The notes under the pieces were generated by a model. The model worked only from the letters and a program-made list of their open reading frames with translations. It did no database searches and had not been told where the DNA came from. Below, piece after piece: positions 52,509-62,685 of a stretch of DNA of 64,000 bases; position 1 is the stretch's first letter, and each line of letters opens with the position of its first letter. Source of the stretch: Gillisia lutea. Its GTDB lineage: Bacteria; Bacteroidota; Bacteroidia; Flavobacteriales; Flavobacteriaceae. The position numbers and the translations under genes were made by a program. The stretch lies in NCBI RefSeq assembly GCF_021568705.1, contig NZ_JAKGTH010000011.1, positions 186,001 to 250,000 on the forward strand. Direction: 5' to 3'.

Positions 52509-54179
52509 TTATTTCTTTTTATTGAAGCCTTCATCTTTAAAAACGATAGTATAGCTAAGTAAAATTCCTCCAATAGCTGCTAAAAAGAAGAAAATAATTG
52601 CCAAGCCCGGGTAGCCAAGGATTCTGAAGTTAGACGGTATCCTCATAAGCATGGAGGCACCTACGATCATAGATGCGATAATAAGACCTAGGGTTATTCT
52701 ATTTGCTACTTTCTGAAAGCCATCGGTAAAACGCTTTTCGTCAATAGCATCTATCTTCATTTTAAATTCATTATTGGCAAGATTCTCAGAGATCTTATTG
52801 AGCCGTTCTGGCAGATTTTCAGCTAATTTCTTTGATTCCAAAGCTACAGAAAACAGGTTTTCCGGTTTTAATTCCTTATACATTTTAGATTGCATCATCT
52901 TATGTACATGAGTTCTAATGGCCTTTCTAAGGTCAAATTCTGGCTCTAATTTGGCTATAATCTGATCAAGATTCAAAAGGATTTTCCCCAGTATATTTAC
53001 TTCTACACAAATATGAATGTTATTCTCTGCCGCAATCCGGTTCATTTGAATAAGAAGTCTCCCCGTTTCAAGGTCCTTAGCGGTTTGGTTCTGACTATCC
53101 ATTACTATATAATTGATGGTCTTTCTAAAATTTTTGACATCTGCATCTTCTCCCAATTCACTCATATCCAATAATACATCGGCAGTGGCTTCTCCATCAT
53201 CCTGACTAAGCGCAATGAGTAATTGTAATAATTTTTCCTGAAGCTGGGGAGTGAATTTAGCAACCATTCCAAGATCCATCAGGGCGACCTGGTTATTGGT
53301 AGTTAGATGGATATTTCCCGGGTGCGGATCGGCATGCACAAAACCATCTGTTACAATTTGCTGTAAATAGGCTTCTACAAGCTGATCAACAAGTGGACTG
53401 AGATCATTTTCCAATTGTTTAAAAGGAGATATCTCGGTGATCTTTCTTCCTTCCACATATTCCATAGTAAGCACTTTGGAGGAGGAATAATCGAGTATGG
53501 GTTGTGGTACGCTTAAATGACTGAATGATTTAAGATTCTTACCTAAAATAATGAGGTTTTGAGCCTCCCTATTATAGTCTAACTCTTGTAAGAGGATTCG
53601 TCGTAGTTCAGCTAGCACATCATCAAAAGCATATTTTCGAGCAACATCGGTATGTTTAACCGCAAATTCGGCTAATTCCTTCAAGGTATCCAGATCTTCT
53701 AAAAAACGCTTTTTAATACCAGGACGTTGAATTTTAACCGCCACTACTTTTCCGGAGCGCAAAGTGGCTTTATGCACCTGCCCTATAGATGCACTGGCTA
53801 GAGGCTCTTCCTGGAAATCATTAAAAGCCTTAGAAATTCTGGTCCCAATTTCTTCTTCCACAATTTTATGAACTTCATCATACGCGATAGGAGGCACATT
53901 ATCCTGAAGCGAGGTTAATGCCTTTAAATAGGCATCTGGTAATAAATCTGGACGAGTAGAAAGCAGCTGCCCCAGTTTAATATAGGTAGGCCCCATATTT
54001 TGAAGATCTTCTACCAGTTCCTCGGGAGACTGCTCGAAATTATCATCATCTTTTTTGGAGTGATCCTTTTCATCTAAGGCTGTAGCAGCGGTTTGATTGA
54101 AAAGATCGCTGTTCCAATATTTAAGCATAAAACCTATGAATTTCTGATAACGCAATAAATGATCTGGAACTATAGACAT
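52509..54179 (-). CDS. UbiB/ABC1-family atypical kinase
   Basis: 556 residues from ATG at 54179; a longer frame reaches 54275 but would overlap the antiporter gene by 50 bases and add a 32-residue stretch not typical of the family. Signatures are YIKLGQLLSTRPDLLP (the KxGQ motif), SASIGQVH (the Ala/Ser-rich loop replacing the kinase P-loop), VHADPHPGNI and MDLGMV. Two membrane helices at the C-terminus complete the UbiB layout. UbiB proteins are ATPases that help move or shield quinone intermediates; in a presumably menaquinone-using Bacteroidota the exact role is open. Confidence 0.88.
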   Translation of the reverse strand: MSIVPDHLLRYQKFIGFMLKYWNSDLFNQTAATALDEKDHSKKDDDNFEQSPEELVEDLQNMGPTYIKLGQLLSTRPDLLPDAYLKALTSLQDNVPPIAYDEVHKIVEEEIGTRISKAFNDFQEEPLASASIGQVHKATLRSGKVVAVKIQRPGIKKRFLEDLDTLKELAEFAVKHTDVARKYAFDDVLAELRRILLQELDYNREAQNLIILGKNLKSFSHLSVPQPILDYSSSKVLTMEYVEGRKITEISPFKQLENDLSPLVDQLVEAYLQQIVTDGFVHADPHPGNIHLTTNNQVALMDLGMVAKFTPQLQEKLLQLLIALSQDDGEATADVLLDMSELGEDADVKNFRKTINYIVMDSQNQTAKDLETGRLLIQMNRIAAENNIHICVEVNILGKILLNLDQIIAKLEPEFDLRKAIRTHVHKMMQSKMYKELKPENLFSVALESKKLAENLPERLNKISENLANNEFKMKIDAIDEKRFTDGFQKVANRITLGLIIASMIVGASMLMRIPSNFRILGYPGLAIIFFFLAAIGGILLSYTIVFKDEGFNKKK

Positions 54180-54225
54180 ATGTTTTTGAGTTGAATGGTA
54201 CTTTAAATATAAACTTTTTGAAAAA

Positions 54226-56226
54226 TTAAAGGGATAGAATTCTATTAAGGCTATTAATGTTTGAAGGAGCTCCAAATAAATAAAGTAAATCTCCCTGCTT
54301 TATTACTGTGTCCTGAGAGATATCTGTTAAATAATTGGTGTCTCTTTTAATTGCTAAAATGGTTACCCCGTAGTTTTTACCAATACCGGAATCCTGAATG
54401 GTTTTTTCTACTACCGAGTTAGCACCTTGTTGTACACTCAAAGTAACAATTTCCTTATTAGGAATGTGTAAATGTTGATAAGAAGGGGTGTGAGGTCCTT
54501 TTTTAATCGTTGTTAGCATTTCATAATCTGAAGACCTAACATGATTAATGAATTCCTGTATCTCATCATGCGGAATAAGATATTTCCTTAAAACTCTGCT
54601 AAATATTTCTATTGATGTTTCAAATTCTTCAGGAATAACTTCATCGGCTCCCAGGCGTATATTTTCTTCGATTTCACGAACGTATCTTGTTCTAACAATA
54701 ATATGAGCGATTTGGGTAAAATTTCTTACTCCGTTGATGATCTTTTTAGTTGCGGTAGCATCCGAAATAGCAATTACAACCACACGTGCTTCCTGCACAT
54801 GTAAGTGCTTTAGAATTTCCGGATTGGTGGCATCTCCAAATACAATTGGTTCTTTTGCCTCTTTTGCTTTTTTAAAGGCTTCGGGTTCCAGGTCTACAAC
54901 CACATAAGGAATTTGAGCACTTTTAGCGGCTTTTGATATGTTTTCACCATTAATACCATATCCAATAATTACGAGGTGATCTTTTAGATCTTCAAGTGGG
55001 GCTTCTTTTAGTTGCTGGGTTCTATGAACATTGTTTAAACGTTTTCTTACCGCCGCCGGAATAGGGATTTTCACTAAATAATAACTTATTTGTGAAGAAT
55101 AATTCATCAAGAAAGGTGTTAGTGCCATTGTAATGATTGATATGGCAAGAAAGTACTGATAAACATTCTCTGGTAAAAGACCGTTATCCAATCCGACAGT
55201 TGATAGCAATAAAGAAAATTCTCCCACCTGGAAAATTGAGAATACCGTCATTAATACCGTTCTGGCCGGATACTTTAGCGTAAGAACAGTTATAGCAAGA
55301 ATGAGCATTTTAAGAAGTATTACTCCTATTACCAGTAAAAGTATCCAGAAAATATGATGAAAAAAGAAACTTAAATTAAGTAATGAACCTACCGAGATGA
55401 AAAAGAAACTAATAAATATTTCCCGGAAGGGAAGCACATTAGCCGTTGCCTGGTGGCTGTAATCTGATTCGGAAATGATCAAACCTGCAAAGAAAGCACC
55501 AAGCGCCAGGGAAAGCCCTACCGAAGATGTTAGCCAAGCCACAGAAAAACAGAACACGATGGTTGTAAGAATAAAAAGTTCGCGATTCTTTGTTTTAACC
55601 ACCATTTTAAATACCCGTGGCACTACGTAAATAGCCAATAGATAAATAACGATACAAACTCCAATTATCTTGATTAAAAGAATTCCTAATGTTTCCCAGA
55701 TATTATCAGATTGCCCCGCAAGTAATGGGGTTAAGAGCATCATTGGCACAACTACAATATCTTGAAAGATCAAAATTGCCACAGCAATTCTCCCATGAGG
55801 GGAAGATACTTCACCTTTTTCCTGAAACAGTTTTAGTACAATAGCTGTACTGCTTAAAGAGAACAGAAAACCAAGGAAAACAGCAGTATTTACGGGCAGT
55901 CCCGTAAGATATCCCAATAAAGCAGTAAATAAAATGGTTCCACCCACCTGCATTCCTCCTCCAATAAGAATGGTATTTTTAATAGACGCCAAACCTTTTA
56001 AGGAGAGTTCTATTCCAATAACAAAAAGCAGGAAAATTATTCCTATTTCTGAAAGCAATTCTACCTCATGTTGCGAACTAATTAAGTTAAATGCATAGGG
56101 TCCCGCTATAATTCCTGCAAGTAAAAACCCCAATAAAGAAGGTACTTTCAGCTTCTGGAACAACAGAATAATGAAAATAGATAAACCTAAAATTACTACA
56201 ATGTCCTTAAGAATAGGTATTTCCAT
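54226..56226 (-). CDS. CPA2 cation:proton antiporter with RCK domains (KefB/C-like)
   Basis: 666 residues. About 12 membrane helices form the Na+/H+ exchanger domain (1-385); SLSSTAIVLKLFQEKGE is a typical CPA2 stretch. A TrkA-N (RCK) domain follows with the NAD loop IIGYGINGENIS near residue 400 and FGDATNP, then a TrkA-C domain at the end. It probably exchanges K+ or Na+ for protons under control of a nucleotide bound to the RCK domain. The UbiB-like gene lies 46 bases downstream on the same strand when its internal start is used. Confidence 0.9.
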   Translation of the reverse strand: MEIPILKDIVVILGLSIFIILLFQKLKVPSLLGFLLAGIIAGPYAFNLISSQHEVELLSEIGIIFLLFVIGIELSLKGLASIKNTILIGGGMQVGGTILFTALLGYLTGLPVNTAVFLGFLFSLSSTAIVLKLFQEKGEVSSPHGRIAVAILIFQDIVVVPMMLLTPLLAGQSDNIWETLGILLIKIIGVCIVIYLLAIYVVPRVFKMVVKTKNRELFILTTIVFCFSVAWLTSSVGLSLALGAFFAGLIISESDYSHQATANVLPFREIFISFFFISVGSLLNLSFFFHHIFWILLLVIGVILLKMLILAITVLTLKYPARTVLMTVFSIFQVGEFSLLLSTVGLDNGLLPENVYQYFLAISIITMALTPFLMNYSSQISYYLVKIPIPAAVRKRLNNVHRTQQLKEAPLEDLKDHLVIIGYGINGENISKAAKSAQIPYVVVDLEPEAFKKAKEAKEPIVFGDATNPEILKHLHVQEARVVVIAISDATATKKIINGVRNFTQIAHIIVRTRYVREIEENIRLGADEVIPEEFETSIEIFSRVLRKYLIPHDEIQEFINHVRSSDYEMLTTIKKGPHTPSYQHLHIPNKEIVTLSVQQGANSVVEKTIQDSGIGKNYGVTILAIKRDTNYLTDISQDTVIKQGDLLYLFGAPSNINSLNRILSL

Positions 56227-56351
56227 AATTTAATTTTTCGAAAGTAGTTTTTTATTTAAAAAAACAATTTACAAATTGGAACTTTAAATTCCGGTAAAAT
56301 AAATGCAATGTTTGCGTCTTCCTTTTAGAGAATAAAAAATAGAATTGTATA

Positions 56352-56387
56352 AAAAAAGCGGTGACACTATATCACCGCTTTTTTATC
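56352..56387 (-). terminator. Bidirectional terminator after the M61 peptidase gene
   Basis: Bases 56352-56364 and 56372-56384 are perfect reverse complements (13 bp, AGCGGTGA core) around a seven-base loop, with A's on the left and T's on the right. Read on the minus strand it ends the peptidase transcript, 22 bases past that gene's stop. The DNA between here and the antiporter start at 56226 is AT-rich and shows no clear promoter box. Confidence 0.85.
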
Positions 56388-56405
56388 TAAAATTTTAATA
56401 AAATC

Positions 56406-58277
56406 TTAATCCAGCAACCATGCTTTACGCAGTTGTACTTTGCTATCATTTTCCGGAAGCTCCATTTCCGTTAAGGTCATTTTATCATCGGTAGGAGTTG
56501 AAATTTTTCCAGTTAGAGTCATTTCTTCGCCATCTCGTTCTAGTACCATGGCAATATCATCTCCTTCTTTCCATTCTTGTGACTTCATGATTAGATCATA
56601 CACATTTTGAATGTTATAAGAGGTACCGTTTACAGATTTAATAATATCTCCGTTCTTCACTCCAAATTCATTTAAAAATGAATTTAATTTAATATTCTTT
56701 CTAAAGAAAAGTGCATTTGTAGAAGGATCTCCGTCTATATATGGCACCTGACCGTTAATGAAGAAAGAGGTAGTTACCTTGGTATCGGCCATTTTCACTC
56801 CTACTTTTTCAAAAAAATCGCCATATGGAATTGGGTTTTCTCCTGTTACATAGGTATCAAAAAATTCCTGAATTTCAGGTGAAGTTAAAGAAACGATTGC
56901 TGGAATAAGTTCGTCATCTTTAAAAGGTTTATCCTTTCCATATTTCTCACTTAATTGTTGCATAAGATCCAAAATTCCAGATTTACCATTGCTTAATTCT
57001 CTCAACTTTATATCCAGAGCCATCCCAATAAGGGCACCTTTTAGATAAACATTGTAGTAATCGTCTTTATATGGCTCATCAAGTATATTTTCGCTCATTA
57101 CTGTAAAAGGTACAGTTTCGCTGAAATTTTTTGAAGATTCAATTTTTTCAACCATTCTCTTATAGAATTCGTTATTATCTATAAGACCTTGGTTTACCTG
57201 GAATAGATTCGCAAAATACTCAGTAACTCCTTCATACATCCAAAGATGTTTAGACATTTTAGGATCGTTATAATCGAAATAATGGATCTCTTCAGAATGA
57301 ACATTTAGCGGAGTTAAAATATGAAAGAATTCATGAGAGACCACATCGGTCATAGAGGTATTCAATCGCTCTAAGGGCATAGATTCAGGAAGGACCACTA
57401 CTGTAGAGGTGTGATGTTCCAGAGCTCCATAACCTTTAGCATCCATTGCTGCAGGATCTGCTAAATATAGAAGGATAGCATAATTAGAAGTAGTAGTGAT
57501 GGGACCTAAGAATTTCTTCTGAGCCGTAATCATCTTCTCCACACCATCCTTTATATCTTGTGCGGAATATACTTTATTTGGGGAATAAACACTTAATAAC
57601 ACATTTATACCCTCAGCTTTAATTTGTACAGTATCGGGTTTAGCATACATTATGGGCTGATCTACTACTTCAAAGTATCGAGGCGCGGTGTAAATATCAT
57701 TTACGCTTTTACCGTCTTTTGATTTAACCTGAATGAAAGGAGCTGCTGTTCCAGCGATTAATCCTGCAGGATGATTAATTTCAAGCTGATAGGTGTTTTC
57801 TTTCAAGCCGTCAAAATAACCTACAAAGCTATGCAGATTTAAAAGGAAATTAGTGTCTTTATCGATATTACTTCCTGAAGGAGAAAAGACTCCTTTTTCA
57901 CCTTTCATATCAAAAGAGTCGTTAACCCAATAGGTAATTTTATCTAGGTTTACAGCATCCTGTATAGTCCAAGAATTTTCATCCAAACTTGTAATGGCTA
58001 ATTCATTTCCGGAATAATCTAAGGCCTTAATACCTTCTATAAATTCCCCATAATTATCTACGGAATAAGTACCAGGAACGGTCTTGGGAATATGAAAAGT
58101 TGTAGAGGAAGACGTAAATTTTCCCGGGTCTACACTTACCATCACCTTATCATTTGAAACATTTACAAGATCCATATTTACCACTACAGGAGATGGCCCT
58201 TTAGAAGTTAGGTCTTGAGTAGGTTTACAACTAACCACAGCAGCCAAAAGTGCTACGGAATAGATTATTTTTTTCAT
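56406..58277 (-). CDS. M61-family metallopeptidase lipoprotein
   Basis: 623 residues. MKKIIYSVALLAAVVSC is a lipoprotein signal. The zinc site is HEFFH (315-319), with the third ligand in the downstream EGVTEYFAN stretch; this is the glycyl aminopeptidase arrangement. A PDZ domain near residues 525-600 (KLNSFLNEFGVKNGDIIKSVNG) is usual for M61 proteins. N-terminal residues about 30-200 form the beta-rich family domain. It is probably attached to a membrane facing the periplasm. Monocistronic, with a terminator downstream. Confidence 0.88.
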   Translation of the reverse strand: MKKIIYSVALLAAVVSCKPTQDLTSKGPSPVVVNMDLVNVSNDKVMVSVDPGKFTSSSTTFHIPKTVPGTYSVDNYGEFIEGIKALDYSGNELAITSLDENSWTIQDAVNLDKITYWVNDSFDMKGEKGVFSPSGSNIDKDTNFLLNLHSFVGYFDGLKENTYQLEINHPAGLIAGTAAPFIQVKSKDGKSVNDIYTAPRYFEVVDQPIMYAKPDTVQIKAEGINVLLSVYSPNKVYSAQDIKDGVEKMITAQKKFLGPITTTSNYAILLYLADPAAMDAKGYGALEHHTSTVVVLPESMPLERLNTSMTDVVSHEFFHILTPLNVHSEEIHYFDYNDPKMSKHLWMYEGVTEYFANLFQVNQGLIDNNEFYKRMVEKIESSKNFSETVPFTVMSENILDEPYKDDYYNVYLKGALIGMALDIKLRELSNGKSGILDLMQQLSEKYGKDKPFKDDELIPAIVSLTSPEIQEFFDTYVTGENPIPYGDFFEKVGVKMADTKVTTSFFINGQVPYIDGDPSTNALFFRKNIKLNSFLNEFGVKNGDIIKSVNGTSYNIQNVYDLIMKSQEWKEGDDIAMVLERDGEEMTLTGKISTPTDDKMTLTEMELPENDSKVQLRKAWLLD

Positions 58278-58548
58278 AAAATAGAATTTATCTCAGTTTA
58301 TAGATTAGACTAAGTTTTGAAAGATTAGTTACAATTTGATGAATGTAATCCAATATTTTCAACCCTTGAGGAATGATTAACAGCTCTTTTTAAAACTTTT
58401 TTTGAACAAAGCGGCTGATAAAGAAAATGTTAGAAGTGTCAGAAAGACCAATGCCTTCGTCAATAAAATTCACTTAAAAGCAGCGTTCTATTAACCCTTT
58501 GTTAATAAAACCTTAAAGCTTTAGCCAAAAAAATGTCGTTTCTTGGGC

Positions 58549-61500
58549 ATGCAAAAAAAGAAAAGCATGAAACAACAATTACGTTTAGTAGGTTTTTTAA
58601 TAGCCTCATTTTTAATAACTAACATCTTAATGGCTCAAGAAGTCTTTATAAATGAGCTGCATTACGATAATGCAAGTTCCGATGTTAATGAAGGGGTTGA
58701 AATTGCCGGACCTGCCGGAACCGATCTTTCAACTTATAGCCTTATTTTTTATAATGGGTCTAATTCAACTGTATATAATACAACTTCCTTAAGCGGAAGT
58801 ATCCCGGAACTTCAGGGAGGTTTTGGAGCGGTATTTTTCCCTGTTTCAGGAATTCAAAATGGATCTCCAGATGCGGTGGCTTTAGTTAATAATTCTACTG
58901 AGGTGATACAGTTTTTAAGTTATGAAGGCGTGATTACTGCCGCCGATGGGCCTGCTGCAGGTTTAACCAGTATCGATATCCTTGTTGAAGAAGGAGCGGC
59001 AACTCCTTCAAATTTCTCACTTCAACTAAGTGGAACCGGAAATGTATATACCGATTTTGCATGGCAGCCGGAGGCAGAAAGCACTTTTGATGCTATAAAT
59101 AATAATCAAGATTTTGGCGGAGAAGTAGCACCTGTAACGGTTTTAATCAATGAAGTTGATGCAGATACCGATGGTACCGATACCATGGATTTTATCGAAT
59201 TATATGATGGGGGTGTTGGGAATACCTCCTTAGATGGTAAAGTAGTTGTTTTATATAACGGTTCAAATAATTTAAGTTATGCCAGCTACGATCTTACTGG
59301 ATATTCAACCAATAGCAACGGATATTTTGTATTAGGGCAGGAAGCTTTAGAGAATGAGGATATTACTCTTAACGGATCTGGAATACAGAACGGCGCCGAT
59401 GCAGTTGCATTATATGAAGGAGCTGCAGCAACTTTCCCGAATGGAACTGAGGTTACACTGGAAAATTTAATTGATGCATTTGTTTATGATACCAATGATG
59501 GTGACGATGCCGACTTATTGGTGTTATTGAACGATGGACAATCTCAAATAAATGAAGATGGAAATGGTGATAAAGATGCACATTCTTCTCAACGCTATCC
59601 AAATGGGGATGGAGGATTAAGAAATACTCTTACTTACACTCAGGCACTTCCAACTCCAGGTAAAGCAAACACCAACATTACAGAACCTGTAAATCTTGTT
59701 ATCAATGAAGTAGATGCAGATACTCCGGGATCAGACACCGAAGAATTTGTTGAATTATATGATGGCGGTAAAGGAAACACTCCTTTAGATGGTTTTATTA
59801 TAGTGATGTTCAATGGCAACGGTGATGCCAGTTATAATGCCTACGATCTTGCGGGGTATACTACTAATGAAAAGGGATATTTTGTACTTGGTAATGCTGC
59901 GGTGCTAAACGTAGATTTTGTTGTAGGTGGAAATGCTTTACAAAATGGACCAGATGCAGTCGCTTTATATCAAGATAATATTTCAAGTTTCCCTAATGGA
60001 ACGCCTGTAACTACTACAAATTTAGTAGATGCAGTAGTTTATGGAACCAACGATCCTACCGATGAAGAATTGATGGTTCTTTTAAATGAAGGACAACTTC
60101 AGTTAGACGAAAATGCCGCCGGAAGCCAGGCAGATCATTCACTACAACGTATCCCAAATGGGGAAGGTGGGGTGCGAAATTCAGCAGGATTTGTTGCTGC
60201 CGATCCTTCTCCGGGAACAGAAAATGGAGCAATTCCAGATGCTACAGAACTTATTAGTATTCTGGAAGCAAGAAATGCAGCTGAAGGTACTAGAATAACT
60301 ATTACCGGTACATTAACCGTAAGCGACCAGTTTAGAGGTTCAGCCTATATTCAGGATACTACTGGAGCCATTGCCATTTTTGATAATATGGTACAGGGAG
60401 ATGACCTTTATAAAGTGGGAGATTCGTTAACAGTAACCGGAATTAGAAGTGCATATAACGAACAAATTCAAATAAGCCCTGTAGATAGAGTTGATTATAA
60501 TGGTGTAGCAACTACTCCAATTTCACCTAAGGAAATAAGTGTTGCCGAATTATCACAACATCCTGCCGAGTTAGTGACTATCACAGATGTGTCTTTCTCT
60601 AATGAGGGAGAACTTGTTTTCGGGAATTCCAACTATATTCTGACTGATGCAAGTGGAGAAGCTGCACTTAGAATTGATGCAGATGTTTCAGAACTTGTAG
60701 GAAAAGCTATGCCTGCATCATGTGAGACTGTTACAGGAGTTGTGGGTAAATTCATGGAAACCTATCAACTTTTGCCAAGAATGGCCAGTGATTTACCTTG
60801 TGCTGAAGATTACGAACAAACGGGAGCAGATACTTCAATTTCAAGAGATGCTACTTTTGATGTAGTGGCATGGAATATTGAATGGTTTGGAGATGAATCA
60901 AATTCACCGGCTGCCGGAAATGCAAATTCTGATGAAATTCAGAAGGAGAAAGTAAAAGAGATTCTTTTAGAATTGGATGCCGATGTGATTGCGGTGGAAG
61001 AGATCTCTGATGAGGTACTGTTCGCACAAATGGTTGGAGAGATGGAAGGTTATAATTTTGTACTTTCTGATGCTACTTCTTATCCGGATTCTCCGGGAGG
61101 TCAAAAATTAGGTTTCGTTTATAAAACCGAAACTGTATCGGTTACTTCAACTAGAGCCATGTTTAAATCGGTTCACCCTTTCTACGAAGGAGACGGATCT
61201 TTATTAACAGATTATCCTGAATCTCCAGATAGATTTTTTGCAAGCGGTAGATTACCGTTTATGATGGAAGCTCAGGTCACTATTAATGGCGAATCTCAAG
61301 CAGTGAATTTTGTAGCCTTGCACGCACGTGCAAATGGTAGCACCGATTCTCAGTCGCGCTATGATATGAGAAAATATGATGTAGAAGTACTTAAGGATTC
61401 TTTAGATACGTATTACTCCAATAAGAATTTGATCATTTTAGGTGATTATAACGACGATGTAGATGAAACAGTTGCCGATAATGTGAATACTACAATTTCA

Positions 61501-62610
61501 ACTTTTCAGAAATATGTAGACGATACCGAGAATTATGATATTCTGACTTCAATTTTAAGTGAGCAAGGATATAGATCTTATGTGCTAAGAGAGAACATGA
61601 TCGATCATATTACCGTTTCAAATGAGCTAAGTCCTAATTTTATTAGCGGTACCGCAAGGGTTCATTATGAATTTTATAGTACAGAATATATAAGAACCGC
61701 ATCAGACCATTTCCCTGTATCTGTGAGAATGCAGATGAAAGGAATAGAGTTGATTTCTATAGTAGGTACAGATGTTAGCTGTAGTGAAGCGGGTAACGGA
61801 AGTGCAACTGTGAATGTAGAAGGAGGAATTGCTCCTTATACCTATGTATGGAGTGATGGACAGGATACTCAAACTGCTTCCAACCTTAGTGGAGGAACTT
61901 ATAGCGTAGTAGTAACCGATGCTGTAGAAAACACTATTGCCGCTGAGGTTGTGATTTCTGAAACAGAGGCCTTACAGTTAAGTGTATCTGAAGATCAAAC
62001 AGTGTATCAGGGTTACGATTCTAATTGCACCGACTTAAGTATTCTTGAGGTTAGTGGTGGAAGTGGAGAGTACACTTATGAATGGAGCACAGGTGAAACA
62101 ACTCAGAATATCAATGTTTGTCCAACAGAGACTACAGAATATACTATTATAGTAACCGATACAAATGGATGTAGTATTGAAGGTGTTGTAATAGTAAATG
62201 TAGAAGATGTTTCTTGTGGAGAAGGGCGATGGAACCAAAAAGTACAAGTTTGTTACAAAGGAAAATCACTTTGTGTTTCTAAATATGCCGTACCAGCACT
62301 TTTAAGACATGGAGGTAAATTGGGTTCATGCGATGATAGTGGTGCTGATGTTGTAATAGAAAGAGTAGTGGCATTTCCTAATCCAACCAGAGGGCATACC
62401 ACAGTTAGAATAACAGGAAGTGTGAATACGCAAGCCAATCTTTTAGTATACGATTTCAGAGGAAATGTGGTGCTGCATCAAAGAGTACACCTTAAAAATG
62501 GTGTTACTGATGCTCGTATAAATCTAGGAAGATACCGTACCGGTCTTTACTTTGTAAAGGTTAAAGGTGATAACTTTGAAAGTGAAGTATTGAAAGTATT
62601 GAAATATTAA
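58549..62610 (+). CDS. T9SS-secreted lamin-tail/EEP nuclease, 1353 residues
   Basis: A large exported protein. A signal peptide (ending LMAQ, about residue 30) precedes a lamin-tail-like domain (about 31-190). Two more lamin-tail-like copies follow (about 200-375 and 385-555); these two are near duplicates: both have INEVDADT, a (F)(I/V)ELYDGG.GNT block and YFVLG. An OB-fold-like region (about 565-755) comes next, then an EEP nuclease domain (about 770-1065) with VVAWNIEWFG, VIAVEE, LHARANG, LGDYNDD and SDHFPV. Two SprB-like repeats (about 1070-1225) and a type A T9SS C-terminal domain (about 1265-1353, VVAFPNPTRGHTTVRI) end it. It probably degrades extracellular DNA. The start could also be 58567. 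Confidence 0.88.
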   Translation: MQKKKSMKQQLRLVGFLIASFLITNILMAQEVFINELHYDNASSDVNEGVEIAGPAGTDLSTYSLIFYNGSNSTVYNTTSLSGSIPELQGGFGAVFFPVSGIQNGSPDAVALVNNSTEVIQFLSYEGVITAADGPAAGLTSIDILVEEGAATPSNFSLQLSGTGNVYTDFAWQPEAESTFDAINNNQDFGGEVAPVTVLINEVDADTDGTDTMDFIELYDGGVGNTSLDGKVVVLYNGSNNLSYASYDLTGYSTNSNGYFVLGQEALENEDITLNGSGIQNGADAVALYEGAAATFPNGTEVTLENLIDAFVYDTNDGDDADLLVLLNDGQSQINEDGNGDKDAHSSQRYPNGDGGLRNTLTYTQALPTPGKANTNITEPVNLVINEVDADTPGSDTEEFVELYDGGKGNTPLDGFIIVMFNGNGDASYNAYDLAGYTTNEKGYFVLGNAAVLNVDFVVGGNALQNGPDAVALYQDNISSFPNGTPVTTTNLVDAVVYGTNDPTDEELMVLLNEGQLQLDENAAGSQADHSLQRIPNGEGGVRNSAGFVAADPSPGTENGAIPDATELISILEARNAAEGTRITITGTLTVSDQFRGSAYIQDTTGAIAIFDNMVQGDDLYKVGDSLTVTGIRSAYNEQIQISPVDRVDYNGVATTPISPKEISVAELSQHPAELVTITDVSFSNEGELVFGNSNYILTDASGEAALRIDADVSELVGKAMPASCETVTGVVGKFMETYQLLPRMASDLPCAEDYEQTGADTSISRDATFDVVAWNIEWFGDESNSPAAGNANSDEIQKEKVKEILLELDADVIAVEEISDEVLFAQMVGEMEGYNFVLSDATSYPDSPGGQKLGFVYKTETVSVTSTRAMFKSVHPFYEGDGSLLTDYPESPDRFFASGRLPFMMEAQVTINGESQAVNFVALHARANGSTDSQSRYDMRKYDVEVLKDSLDTYYSNKNLIILGDYNDDVDETVADNVNTTISTFQKYVDDTENYDILTSILSEQGYRSYVLRENMIDHITVSNELSPNFISGTARVHYEFYSTEYIRTASDHFPVSVRMQMKGIELISIVGTDVSCSEAGNGSATVNVEGGIAPYTYVWSDGQDTQTASNLSGGTYSVVVTDAVENTIAAEVVISETEALQLSVSEDQTVYQGYDSNCTDLSILEVSGGSGEYTYEWSTGETTQNINVCPTETTEYTIIVTDTNGCSIEGVVIVNVEDVSCGEGRWNQKVQVCYKGKSLCVSKYAVPALLRHGGKLGSCDDSGADVVIERVVAFPNPTRGHTTVRITGSVNTQANLLVYDFRGNVVLHQRVHLKNGVTDARINLGRYRTGLYFVKVKGDNFESEVLKVLKY

Positions 62611-62630
62611 AAAACCATTCTAATAAACTA

Positions 62631-62663
62631 AAAAGGGTGTCTTACATGAGACACCCTTTTTTT
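62631..62663 (+). terminator. Bidirectional terminator between the nuclease gene and proA
   Basis: Bases 62631-62642 pair with 62649-62660 (12 bp, AGGGTGTCT core) around loop TACATG, flanked by A's and T's. It ends the nuclease transcript on the plus strand and the convergent proBA transcript on the minus strand. Confidence 0.88.
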
Positions 62664-62685
62664 ATTCTATAATATCTAGAGTTTA

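Noticed and set aside
52509-54275. A 50-base overlap of the UbiB-like gene with the antiporter gene.
   Set aside because: It exists only with the far upstream start; the ATG at 54179 removes the overlap and fits the family N-terminus.
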